Origin: Rhodococcus sp. EPR-157
Lineage (GTDB): Bacteria; Actinomycetota; Actinomycetes; Mycobacteriales; Mycobacteriaceae
Reading direction: 5' to 3'
Assembly (NCBI RefSeq): GCF_001647195.1
Contig: NZ_LVCV01000200.1
Location: forward strand, 1-36,599
DNA length: 36,599 nt
The position numbers and the translations under genes were made by a program. This document shows positions 15,219 to 21,897 of this stretch, piece by piece. Position 1 is the stretch's first letter. The number at the start of each line of letters is the position of its first letter. The notes under the pieces are model-generated. The model did no database searches. It saw only the letters and a list, made by a program, of their open reading frames with translations, and had not been told where the DNA came from.

Positions 15219-15905
15219 TCAGCCCTCGACGCCAGTGGCGGTGTGTGAGCTACCGACCGGCTTCGATTCTGGCGAACCACGTTGACGTAGGTATATGGAA
15301 AGCACCACCATCGTGGCCACGGCCAGAAATTCGGATTGCCAGTTCTGCAGGGTGCGGTTCCAGAAGTCCGCTGAGCTCGTGTACCCCCGCCAGGACAGGG
15401 GCACTTCGAGGTTCTGCAGCTGGCTCTCGTTGTATTCGCTGGTCCCGCTGATCGATTGCGCAAGCCAGGACAAGACGAAGATGGTGCCCATCACCAGTCC
15501 GAGGGAGCGCGAATACAGCCTCAGGCGCCACCCACCGGCTCTGGCCCACCGCGGCGATTCGGCATCGGCGTGTACGCCGACACGTTGGTCTTGATCCGAC
15601 TCGGTGCCGCGACGGCCCAGATTCTTCGACTCCGGCGAGCCCTTCTGCAGCAGCCAGACAGTGGCATAGACGTAGAGGAAGAACTGCAGATACTCCGATT
15701 GCCAGTTCTCGGTGACATCGACGGCGAATGCCGACGAGGTCACGTACTGCAGCGTCGAGATCTCGTCGAGTCCGCTGCTGATCTGCTCGTTGTTGTACAG
15801 GGCAACCCCGGTGAGGGCCTGCCCGATCAACGCGGCCACGAAAATGAGTCCGAAGAACAAGGCCAGTGCGTTGTCGGCGACTCCGCGCTTGAGTGCCCCG
15901 CTCAT
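15219..15905 (-). CDS. DUF6766 family membrane protein with internal duplication
   Basis: The 228-residue protein has four predicted membrane segments in two repeats. Each repeat has one helix (LALFFGLIFVAALIGQALTG; LGLVMGTIFVLSWLAQSISG), an extracytoplasmic loop, the motif NWQSEYLQF or NWQSEFLAV, a second helix and a terminal QKGSPESK or QRGSPESK. This duplicated arrangement is characteristic of DUF6766, whose function is unknown. A charged linker (about residues 95-125) joins the halves. Its ATG overlaps the stop of the upstream small gene as ATGA, implying translational coupling. It is the last gene of a three-gene operon. Confidence 0.85.
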   Translation of the reverse strand: MSGALKRGVADNALALFFGLIFVAALIGQALTGVALYNNEQISSGLDEISTLQYVTSSAFAVDVTENWQSEYLQFFLYVYATVWLLQKGSPESKNLGRRGTESDQDQRVGVHADAESPRWARAGGWRLRLYSRSLGLVMGTIFVLSWLAQSISGTSEYNESQLQNLEVPLSWRGYTSSADFWNRTLQNWQSEFLAVATMVVLSIYLRQRGSPESKPVGSSHTATGVEG

Positions 15906-16015
15906 CGGTGCAGCAATCCGATGGCAGTGAAATATGCTAGCCCCAGCGCAATGACCGCAAGGCACACCCAGAACACTATTTTCATCGCTGCATCACCTTT
16001 TCGTCGCCGCATCAT
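15902..16015 (-). CDS. 37-residue single-pass membrane peptide
   Basis: This short frame encodes a basic start (MMRRRKGDAA) followed by one hydrophobic helix (KIVFWVCLAVIALGLAYF) and a short end. Its first ATG (16013-16015) overlaps the lipoprotein stop as ATGA, and its own stop overlaps the DUF6766 start in the same way. An internal ATG at 15985 has AAGGTG about eight bases upstream and would give a 27-residue form. The double overlap is strong positional evidence that it is translated. I know no family; it could be a small partner subunit of the DUF6766 protein. Confidence 0.7.
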   Translation of the reverse strand: MMRRRKGDAAMKIVFWVCLAVIALGLAYFTAIGLLHR

Positions 16016-16413
16016 GGCCCTTCGATCACGCAGTCGTACGGTCCGCCTGGTTCCGGTCGGCAGCCGGCAGCGGTGACCTTCCACTCCCCGTCGGCGATGG
16101 TGAGAAAAACCGTGTCGGTATCCATCCGGACTTGTGCTGCGCGGCCGTAGGCACGCACGTCGATCACCGAGCCGGCAGCGGGTAGGTCCTCGCCGACAAT
16201 GCCGTCCATGCAGGGGGCTTTCGTGGTCTTTTCCAACTGTTCGACGGTGGCAGGGGCCAACACTGCACATCCGGCGGCTCCGTCCCCAGCGGAGAGCGCG
16301 GTATGAAAGTTCTGCGCGATCCGCGCGGCGGCAGCGGTATCCGGCCCCAGCGACGCGCACCCAGAGAGGGCGAGTACCGCCGCCGTCACTACTAGAGCAC
16401 GGAGTCTGCGCAT
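16012..16413 (-). CDS. Lipoprotein, unknown function
   Basis: The 133-residue protein begins with two Arg and a hydrophobic signal (RALVVTAAVLALSGCASLG) with a lipobox LSGC, lipidated Cys about residue 19. The mature part has three more Cys that could form disulfides (GCAVL, PCMDG, and GC...DC near the end), a NFHTALSAGDGAAGCAVLAP helix and a final ADGEWKVTAAGC strand, resembling NTF2-like or Rv-type secreted accessory domains. It would be anchored to the outer face of the membrane. It heads the operon lipoprotein, 37-residue peptide, DUF6766 with four-base overlaps. Function is unknown. Confidence 0.8.
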   Translation of the reverse strand: MRRLRALVVTAAVLALSGCASLGPDTAAAARIAQNFHTALSAGDGAAGCAVLAPATVEQLEKTTKAPCMDGIVGEDLPAAGSVIDVRAYGRAAQVRMDTDTVFLTIADGEWKVTAAGCRPEPGGPYDCVIEGP

Positions 16414-16749
16414 GGCAGTGACACTAGATCCAAACCGGGGTGCGCAACGGCCAGACGAACCGATCACGATCGCATTGGGCACCGCGGCCCGCTACCGCGA
16501 GATCGAACCGCCTACTCATCACCACCGTGACCAGGCCACTTCTAATGTGTGGCATTGTGGTCGGCACGGTAGGCGTCCCCGGACGGTCGAACTGTCGCCG
16601 CCGGTGCATCACAGAATTGGACGGGTTCACAGTCCGCGTCGGCGTAGTTCGTTCGTTACTGCCACGTGGCGGGCCTCGATCGCGCCGACATCGTTATCGG
16701 CGGCGAGCCGGTCATGGTCAACCATCGAGCGGCGGCGCTCAGCCGCTTC
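16414..16749. other. Intergenic region with a possible C-terminal coding remnant
   Basis: Between the ANTAR gene stop and the lipoprotein start, the plus strand from about 16648 to the TAG at 16786-16788 reads like coding sequence (GLDRADIVIGGEPVMVNHRA, then SRFSQAIDDALGNLA). It begins after an in-frame stop with no proper start and its last 39 bases overlap the end of the ANTAR gene. It may be the tail of a lost gene; no family is recognised. The remainder should contain the lipoprotein operon promoter. Confidence 0.25.
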
Positions 16750-17460
16750 TCACAGGCTATCGATGATGCGTTGGGCAATCTCGCGTAGGGGTGTGTTGGT
16801 GTCCTGAGACAGCTTGGACATGAGAGAGAACGCGCGCACGGCATCGACTGTGTAGCGCTCCATCACGATGCCCTTGGCTTGAGCGATGATGTCTCGGCTG
16901 GTGAGTGCAGACTCGAACTGGATCTGGCGGTTGGCGGCGACGAGCGCGGCGGCGGCGTGGGTGGCGAGCATCGCCGCCACGGCCTGATCTGAGAGACCGA
17001 ACGGACCGACGGTGCGGCCGAACAAGTTCAGCGCACCGCTGCCGCCGATGACTTTGCGTTTGTTCTTGCTGGGATAGGTGTACAGGTGGAACGACATCAT
17101 GCTGCGCACACCGGTTTGCAACGCGGCCGCGGCGAACACGGGCCAGCGTTCCTCGCGGCTGAGGTCGGCGCTGTGAACGAGCGGCTCATTGGTGGCGGCC
17201 TCCAGGCACGGCCCTTCCAGCGACTCCATCTGGAGGGTGTCGAGATGCACGGCGAGCGACGCGGTCGGTGCCAGTGATCGGTGCCCTTGCTCGTCGATGA
17301 GCAAGATGTCGGCGAAATCGACGCCGTCGATCAATCGCACGGCTTGATCGGTCACGGCATCGAGGATGGGTTCGAGTTCGGTTTCGGTGGCGAAGCTGTC
17401 CGCCAACTCGGCCATCGCCGACCTGATGTCCTCGAGATCCGGAGACTTGTTCGTCGTCAC
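16750..17460 (-). CDS. GAF and ANTAR domain-containing regulator
   Basis: The 236-residue protein has a short leader, a GAF domain (about residues 15-165: LIDGVDFADILLIDEQG, LEGPCLEAA, GVRSMMSFHLYTY, SGALNLFG) and a C-terminal ANTAR domain (about 185-236: SRDIIAQAKGIVMERYTVDA, LSQDTNTPLREIAQRIID). It should bind hairpin pairs in RNA to control termination. GTG at 17460 is chosen because GGAAGG precedes it at suitable distance. Two tandem 20-21 base repeats lie just upstream (17489-17530) and might serve in its own control. It differs in the GAF part from the other ANTAR protein at 1832-2623, so they probably sense different signals. Confidence 0.92.
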   Translation of the reverse strand: MTTNKSPDLEDIRSAMAELADSFATETELEPILDAVTDQAVRLIDGVDFADILLIDEQGHRSLAPTASLAVHLDTLQMESLEGPCLEAATNEPLVHSADLSREERWPVFAAAALQTGVRSMMSFHLYTYPSKNKRKVIGGSGALNLFGRTVGPFGLSDQAVAAMLATHAAAALVAANRQIQFESALTSRDIIAQAKGIVMERYTVDAVRAFSLMSKLSQDTNTPLREIAQRIIDSL

Positions 17461-17488
17461 TGTCTTTCCTTCCGGGGTCAGACCTGGC

Positions 17489-17530
17489 TGGCGTGGCAAC
17501 CTGAACATATTGGCGTGGCACCCGAACATA
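17489..17530. repeat. Tandem direct repeat, two copies of about 20 bp
   Basis: TGGCGTGGCAACCTGAACATA (17489-17509, 21 bases) is followed after one base by TGGCGTGGCACCCGAACATA (17511-17530), period 22. On the minus strand this is 29-70 bases before the ANTAR gene's GTG. Two helical turns between copies would suit a dimeric DNA-binding protein, or paired elements in the leader RNA. Confidence 0.7.
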
Positions 17531-17562
17531 ACGGAGCGGAAGTGCGGCCGTGAGGGAGTCTG

Positions 17563-17769
17563 TCAGTATCGACCCGCTTCCGTCGCGAGAAGGGCGTACT
17601 CGCGATCGAGCCGAGTAGCCCGATTCGGGCGAGGTACGACAACGCGGCCTGTCAAAATTTGGAGTGCATGGGCGGCGGGGAGCGACCCGGCCTTCTCGCG
17701 GTAGGGCAGAGCAGCGAGTTCTGTGCGATTCCGGCTCGTGAAGTCTCGGCGGCCCACGACGGACACCAT
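17563..17769 (-). pseudogene. Chimeric 68-codon ORF: hypothetical protein fused to YunG-like tail
   Basis: Residues about 14-39 (RTELAALPYREKAGSLPAAH and on) match the small protein encoded at 23214-23480 (RTELDALSYRDKVGLIPAAH). The remaining residues (TGRVVVPRPNRATRLDREYA) match the C-terminus of the YunG-like gene at 22743-23119 (TGRVVIPRPTGATRLDREYA). Nucleotide identity is high on both sides of position 17652. At the intact locus the two join points are about 480 bases apart, so a deletion in a second copy of that two-gene locus created this fusion, in frame. A GGAG five bases before the ATG makes expression possible. It is either a remnant or a newborn gene. Confidence 0.7.
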
Positions 17770-17777
17770 GCCGACTC

Positions 17778-17995
17778 CGGCATCGGGGCCACGCTCGCGA
17801 AATGATCGTCTACCGAACGCAATCCGGGGTGGGGATTGGTCCTGGAGATCAACGAGATGGGGTAGACGATCTGTGGTTCGACGACCGGAATTCGACGGAG
17901 GTGGCGAGCGGCTGTTTTCGGGCAGACGAGAAGCTCAGTGGTGGAGTCGAATGCGTGAAACTCGAGTGCTTCCTTTGCAAACCCGAACGGGACGC
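17778..17995 (-). pseudogene. Possible LysR-type regulator C-terminal remnant
   Basis: On the minus strand a stretch reads FAKEALEFHAFDSTTELLVC, then ARHLRRIPVVEPQIVYPISL and ISRTNPHPGLRSVDDHF. The order resembles the end of a LysR substrate-binding domain (helix before the lVaaGlGv motif, then vvyrpl, then the final R-x-x-PHPGLRalidhF helix) with the central glycine-rich part missing. Neither start nor helix-turn-helix exists nearby. The call is tentative. The rest of 17461-18040 outside this remnant, the chimeric ORF and the tandem repeat shows nothing. Confidence 0.3.
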
Positions 17996-18040
17996 AGGTC
18001 CGCGAGGAACCTGTGTCGCGCTCATCTCTTGACGATGGCC

Positions 18041-18898
18041 TTAGGAGACGGCGGTGAGCCAGCTTGCGAGAGCGGTCACGATCTCGCTCGGGCGATCTTC
18101 GGGGAGGAAGTGAGTTCCGGCTCCGACGGCTGCGAACGTCATGCTCTGGCCATGAGCGGAGCACCATGCGATCTCGGCGGGGCCAATGAGGGCGCCTGGC
18201 GTGCCGTGTATCAGGAGCGTGGGCAAAGCGGGGTCGCGGAAGACATCGAGGTTCTCGCGGATCACGTGGGCGACGTCAGACGGGTTACCCGCGATGGGGA
18301 TCTCGCGCACCCACTGCAGAATGGGCGCACGAGACGCGGGATCTTGGAAGGGTGCCCGATAGCGATCGTGATCCTCTCGGCTCAGGCTGCGAACGATGCC
18401 AGAGGGGAGAACGACTTCGACGAAAATGTTCTCCTCCAGGACCGTCTGCTCTCCTGAACCCTCGGCTCTAAGTCTCGAGAACATCTCCTGATCTGGTCGG
18501 GGGAGATCCGACCAACTGTCGATCGGGTGGATGTGTGCCTCGAGGATCGAGACCCCGCGCACCTGATCGGGTCGTGACCGAGCGAGGGCAAGCGCCAGGA
18601 CGCCTCCCCAGTCGTGACCGACGAGCGTGAGCTCGTTGACCGCAAGCGCGTCGAGAAAAGTTTCGAGGTGGGCGAGGTGATCGACCAAACGATAGCCTCG
18701 ATTGGACGCGCCTGAAGCTCCCATTCCGATCAGATCGACCGCGATCGTTCGGTAGCCGTGTGCTGCGACGGCGGGCGCGATGTTGCGCCAAAGGTAGGAC
18801 GAGGTGGGATTGCCGTGCAGAAAGAGTACGAGTGGACCGGAGCCCGCATCCGTGAAGCTCATCGTGCTGCCGAGCACGGGCAGAGTTCGTGGCTTCAC
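18041..18898 (-). CDS. Haloalkane dehalogenase (HLD-II type alpha/beta hydrolase)
   Basis: The 285-residue protein keeps the full haloalkane dehalogenase signature: FLHGNPTSSYLWRN with halide-binding Asn30, the nucleophile elbow VGHDWGG with Asp96 in place of Ser and halide-binding Trp97, a likely catalytic Glu120 in ILEAHIHP (the HLD-II position), and the general base His263 in GTHFLPED. It would hydrolyse carbon-halogen bonds to an alcohol and halide in the cytoplasm. Length and order match DhaA/LinB-like enzymes. It stands alone; 54 bases separate its start from the stop of the three-helix-bundle gene, on the same strand. Natural substrates of many chromosomal homologues are unknown. Confidence 0.9.
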   Translation of the reverse strand: MKPRTLPVLGSTMSFTDAGSGPLVLFLHGNPTSSYLWRNIAPAVAAHGYRTIAVDLIGMGASGASNRGYRLVDHLAHLETFLDALAVNELTLVGHDWGGVLALALARSRPDQVRGVSILEAHIHPIDSWSDLPRPDQEMFSRLRAEGSGEQTVLEENIFVEVVLPSGIVRSLSREDHDRYRAPFQDPASRAPILQWVREIPIAGNPSDVAHVIRENLDVFRDPALPTLLIHGTPGALIGPAEIAWCSAHGQSMTFAAVGAGTHFLPEDRPSEIVTALASWLTAVS

Positions 18899-18952
18899 CA
18901 GGGTGTTCCTTCGGCCTGAACCGGCGGGGCCTCTGCGGACTGTCGCGGGCCG

Positions 18953-19147
18953 CTAGTGGGTCTGGAGGGCTTTGCGGGCTTTGCGCTCGACGAACAACGG
19001 GACGAAGTCGCGGATGGAGTTGCCGTCGAAGCGGGCGTGCTCTGCGGCGATGGTCTCGTCGATGACTGACCGCGGCACGTCGGGAAACAGGGTTTCGAGG
19101 CGATCACGGACGGCGTCGATGTGCTCGTGTTCGGTGGTGGTCGTCAT
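18953..19147 (-). CDS. Three-helix-bundle dimerisation domain protein
   Basis: The 64-residue protein (TTTEHEHIDAVRDRLETLFP, DVPRSVIDETIAAEHARFDG, then NSIRDFVPLFVERKARKAL) matches the small actinobacterial three-helix-bundle dimerisation family by remembered pattern. Such proteins are charged and soluble, often encoded near ANTAR and stress genes; function is unknown. The ATG at 19147 fits the family start; another ATG at 19159 adds four residues. No strong ribosome site distinguishes them. It precedes the dehalogenase gene by 54 bases and might share its transcript. Confidence 0.7.
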   Translation of the reverse strand: MTTTTEHEHIDAVRDRLETLFPDVPRSVIDETIAAEHARFDGNSIRDFVPLFVERKARKALQTH

Positions 19148-19223
19148 GAGTTCAACCATGCGCTCTGCTCGGGGTGCGGTCAACAGGGGGTCCTGCGCTG
19201 TCTCGGGGTCGTGCCGTCGGTGC

Positions 19224-19613
19224 CTACCCCGCGACATCGGGAAACCGCGTGTGGATGGCGTCGAGTTGGCGGTGAAGCTGGTACAACATCTTTCGCTGCG
19301 AACGGGCTTCTTCGTTGTGCCAGAGCCGGGCGGTGCCTTGGCCGACTTGCCTGGCTTTGTGGGCGAGTAGTTCGGCTTCGTCGACGAGCGCTGAGACGGC
19401 GTCGATTTCAGCGGTCAACATCGCAGCGAAGACCTGCGCCTGCGCACGATCGGAGCTGTCGGGCGCTCTTCGTGATGCGGTTGGTGGCGTTGGCTTTGTG
19501 CTGGGTGCGTTCATCTTCCGGTCATCGGAACGTGAAGAGTGGTCTGTCTCAGGTGAATACGTGATGAACTGCGCTGACGCCGTGACTGTGCCCACTGCGC
19601 GCGTGGTGGTCAT
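19224..19613 (-). CDS. Hypothetical coiled-coil-like protein
   Basis: The 129-residue protein has a Ser/Thr/Pro-rich, disordered N-terminal half and a helical C-terminal half (AQVFAAMLTAEIDAVSALVD, EAELLAHKARQVGQGTARLW, RKMLYQLHRQLDAIHTRFP) likely to form a helical hairpin. I recognise no family. Its ATG overlaps the stop of the DUF3263 gene as ATGA, which supports this start and coupled translation; an internal ATG at 19514 would remove most of the disordered part. Confidence 0.6.
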   Translation of the reverse strand: MTTTRAVGTVTASAQFITYSPETDHSSRSDDRKMNAPSTKPTPPTASRRAPDSSDRAQAQVFAAMLTAEIDAVSALVDEAELLAHKARQVGQGTARLWHNEEARSQRKMLYQLHRQLDAIHTRFPDVAG

Positions 19614-19882
19614 TGCCCGACCTGTGGGTGGCCGACGGATGCTGCGCTGTGTTCGAGGCGGCCACGGCACAGCCGCAGCAACGCTTCCACGGTCCGCGCG
19701 TCGAGGTCGACGGTCTGCCCCGGGTCGGCAAGTAGGTGCCTCAGCCTGCGGAAATACGTCTCCGACGGGATCCCGAACGCGACCATGATGTCTTCGGCGT
19801 CGCCGCCGCCGTAGGGCATCCACTGCACGGCGAACGCGAGCATCCGATCGCGCTCGTGCGGGGTGTGGGGTGTCGACGGCAT
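19610..19882 (-). CDS. DUF3263-like small helical protein
   Basis: The 90-residue protein reads RMLAFAVQWMPYGGGDAEDI followed by MVAFGIPSETYFRRLRHLLAD, matching DUF3263 (ilxFExxWwxxGgaxexairexFGlSxxxYYxxLnxLL), which looks like a small helix-turn-helix domain of actinobacteria. It may bind DNA; no target is known. The start is placed at an ATG just before the motif region; the ribosome site is weak. The stop overlaps the next gene by four bases, so the two likely work together. Confidence 0.65.
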   Translation of the reverse strand: MPSTPHTPHERDRMLAFAVQWMPYGGGDAEDIMVAFGIPSETYFRRLRHLLADPGQTVDLDARTVEALLRLCRGRLEHSAASVGHPQVGQ

Positions 19883-20108
19883 GACTGCAGTATCACCCGG
19901 CCAGTCGACCTTCGCAGACGCTGCAAGCATCCATAGAGCGACGACAAGGTGAACACTGAAAAAACGCCATGTACAACCCAATATTGGCCTGACAAGCCCG
20001 GTGGGCACCGAGCCGCCGGACCGAACCCCACTCCCCGGCGTGAATCCTCGGAGCGTGGGACCGAATCGTGATGGTTTCGATCTCTATGTACTCGGGGCAT
20101 CCATACCG

Positions 20109-20969
20109 ATGACGACATCGACGATTTCCTCGACACCACATCGAGATGCGGCTGCGGCACCGGTGGCCGCCTACGTGCGTGAGCAGATCAGTGCCATTCG
20201 AGACGGCGATGCCGCGCTGCGCCGCGGCGAGGATCCGATCCATCCCACGCGCGTCGCCATCCGCAGACTTCGCAGCACGCTTCGCGTCTTCGCCGACACC
20301 TTCGACCCGGCCGTCGCTACCCATCTGGACGAGGAACTGTCCTGGTACGCCGGGATCCTCGGCCACGTTCGCGACCACGAAGTGCAGCGCGCTCGCTTCG
20401 CGCAAGCCGTGGCCGATCTCCCCGACGAGTGGGTGCTCGGTCCCGTGGCCGCCGACATCGAGACCACCCTCGCTGCCGAACAGCGCACCTACCGAGCTGA
20501 TGTCGATACCGTTCTCACCGGCGATCGGTACGCCGCGCTGATAGGCGCACTCGACGCCCTCGACTCCTCGGTGCGTTCCGTGCCGCGCAGGAACGTGACG
20601 TCACTGGCGAACAAGGCCGGCAAGAAGGCCCGTACCCGGCTGAAGGCTGCGATCGCGGGCGAGGCCGGCGATGACGAAGCCCTGCACCGAGCCCGTAAGG
20701 CGTTCAAGCGTGCCCGGTACGCCGCAGAGCTGGCGACACCGCTGGTCGGCAAGAAGCACGCCAAGAAGAAGATCCGGCGCTACAAACACGTGCAGGAAGT
20801 GCTCGGCGAACACCAGGACAGCTTGGTCGCGGCAGAGTTTCTTCGCCGCCTCGGAGCTGCGGCGGGAACCCGGCCTGCAGAGAACGGTTTCACGTACGGG
20901 CTGCTGTTCGCACACGAGCAGCAGGCAGCTGCAGCCGCGCAACGGCGCGCTCGCACCCTGAAGCTCTGA
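20109..20969 (+). CDS. CHAD domain-containing protein
   Basis: The 286-residue protein is a CHAD domain from end to end, with the conserved basic/His motifs IHPTRVAIRRLRSTLRVF (about 45-62), VRDHEVQ, LHRARKAFKRARYAAEL and YKHVQEVLGEHQDS. The repeated helical bundle makes a basic channel that binds polyphosphate. Many are fused to or lie by a CYTH domain; here none is present, so a polyphosphate-binding rather than triphosphatase role is likely. ATG at 20109 is preferred; 36 further codons upstream are open but unlike the family. A strong hairpin follows the stop. Confidence 0.9.
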   Translation: MTTSTISSTPHRDAAAAPVAAYVREQISAIRDGDAALRRGEDPIHPTRVAIRRLRSTLRVFADTFDPAVATHLDEELSWYAGILGHVRDHEVQRARFAQAVADLPDEWVLGPVAADIETTLAAEQRTYRADVDTVLTGDRYAALIGALDALDSSVRSVPRRNVTSLANKAGKKARTRLKAAIAGEAGDDEALHRARKAFKRARYAAELATPLVGKKHAKKKIRRYKHVQEVLGEHQDSLVAAEFLRRLGAAAGTRPAENGFTYGLLFAHEQQAAAAAQRRARTLKL

Positions 20970-21000
20970 CCGGTACGGACGGTCGACGTCGCTGCACTGC

Positions 21001-21037
21001 CCGACAATGCTCTGTAAGTCGCCCAGAGCATTGTCGG
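21001..21037. terminator. 14-bp stem hairpin between convergent genes
   Basis: CCGACAATGCTCTG (21001-21014) and CAGAGCATTGTCGG (21024-21037) are perfect inverted copies around a nine-base loop. The hairpin lies between the CHAD gene and the converging hydrolase. There is no T-run, but the long perfect stem and position make a bidirectional terminator very likely. Confidence 0.75.
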
Positions 21038-21044
21038 ACTGTGT

Positions 21045-21824
21045 TCAGGCGTAGACCGCCGTTTCGGTCATCCAGTTGTCGATTGCGGTCATGGTCAGAT
21101 CGAGGAACGGCCGGTCGAACAGTGCATGATCGGCTCCTGGGATCTCGATATGGTCCGCGTCGGAGTACCGCCGTGCGGTAGCGCGGGGGATTCTCGGGTT
21201 GACGGCCCTGTCCTGTTCGGCTCCGATCACGAGTACAGGGGCGGTGACTGCGGCGAAGTCGACGGTTGCCGCGTGGTGCCGGTCCAGATACGGGAAACTC
21301 ATCTCGCAATACGCTCGGCCCGATTCGGCGACTGCGTCGTCGAAGAGTTCGCGGACGTGCTCGGGCGGCTGATGCTGTGCGATGACCTTGAAGCGGGTCA
21401 TGGTGGGCATCAGTGGTCGACGCCATGGCGCACTGGGGTGGAGGAAATGGGTCCCGAACAGGCGAATCATGCTCGGGTACACGGCGAAGATGCCTGCTGC
21501 AGGTGCCGGCGCTACGGCGACGACACCTGCGGTCGGGGTTCGCGCTGCGACCAACTGCACCAGCAGTCCGCCCATCGAGAGCCCTGCCACCAGGGGCGGG
21601 GAATCCAGGGATCGGCACAGCTCGACCAGGTCGTCGGTGTAGTCCCGCAGACTGAGGCCCGCGATCAGTGGCGCACCTTCTTCGCGGGGTAGTTCGTGGT
21701 GACGCAGGGTCGGAGTGTGGACGGTGAACCCGCGGTCGGTGAAGGCCTGCGAGGCTGAGCCCCACCATGTGGGGGTACCCCGGCCCCAGGTGCCGTGAAC
21801 AAGGACGACGTGGCGATTGGACAT
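21045..21824 (-). CDS. Alpha/beta hydrolase
   Basis: The 259-residue protein starts with HVVLVHGTWGRG (oxyanion loop), has the nucleophile elbow AGLSMGG with Ser about residue 83, the acid loop VIGAEQDRAVNP and the His in PGADHALFDRP. It resembles small lysophospholipase-like and carboxylesterase-like proteins with a lid region (about residues 110-165) including GTHFLHPSAPW. Substrate unknown. It is divergent from a TetR gene across 73 bases holding a long palindrome, so regulation by that TetR is likely. Confidence 0.85.
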   Translation of the reverse strand: MSNRHVVLVHGTWGRGTPTWWGSASQAFTDRGFTVHTPTLRHHELPREEGAPLIAGLSLRDYTDDLVELCRSLDSPPLVAGLSMGGLLVQLVAARTPTAGVVAVAPAPAAGIFAVYPSMIRLFGTHFLHPSAPWRRPLMPTMTRFKVIAQHQPPEHVRELFDDAVAESGRAYCEMSFPYLDRHHAATVDFAAVTAPVLVIGAEQDRAVNPRIPRATARRYSDADHIEIPGADHALFDRPFLDLTMTAIDNWMTETAVYA

Positions 21825-21839
21825 GCGCGTGAATCTACA

Positions 21840-21871
21840 CGGATCGTTCGATTTGGCAATCGGTCGATCCG
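21840..21871. promoter_or_regulatory. 32-bp near-palindrome, candidate TetR operator
   Basis: Outer arms CGGATCG (21840-21846) and CGATCCG (21865-21871) and inner arms CGATT (21849-21853) and AATCG (21858-21862) are perfect inverted copies; only the two bases between arms on each side and the middle fail. It lies in the 73-base gap between the divergent hydrolase and TetR genes, 27 bases before the TetR start, as expected of an autoregulatory site. Confidence 0.65.
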
Positions 21872-21897
21872 GTTATATCCATCGTTAGAGTGACCGT

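Noticed and set aside
14260-15285. 341-codon plus-strand frame over nadE, pncC and the following gap
   Set aside because: Antisense to two enzyme genes with complete active-site motifs; no start signal.
17723-18457. 244-codon plus-strand frame
   Set aside because: Most of it is antisense to the haloalkane dehalogenase gene; no motif supports it.
20890-21768. 292-codon minus-strand frame over the hydrolase gene and hairpin
   Set aside because: Frame-shifted shadow of the alpha/beta hydrolase; Arg-rich, and it crosses the terminator and the end of the CHAD gene.
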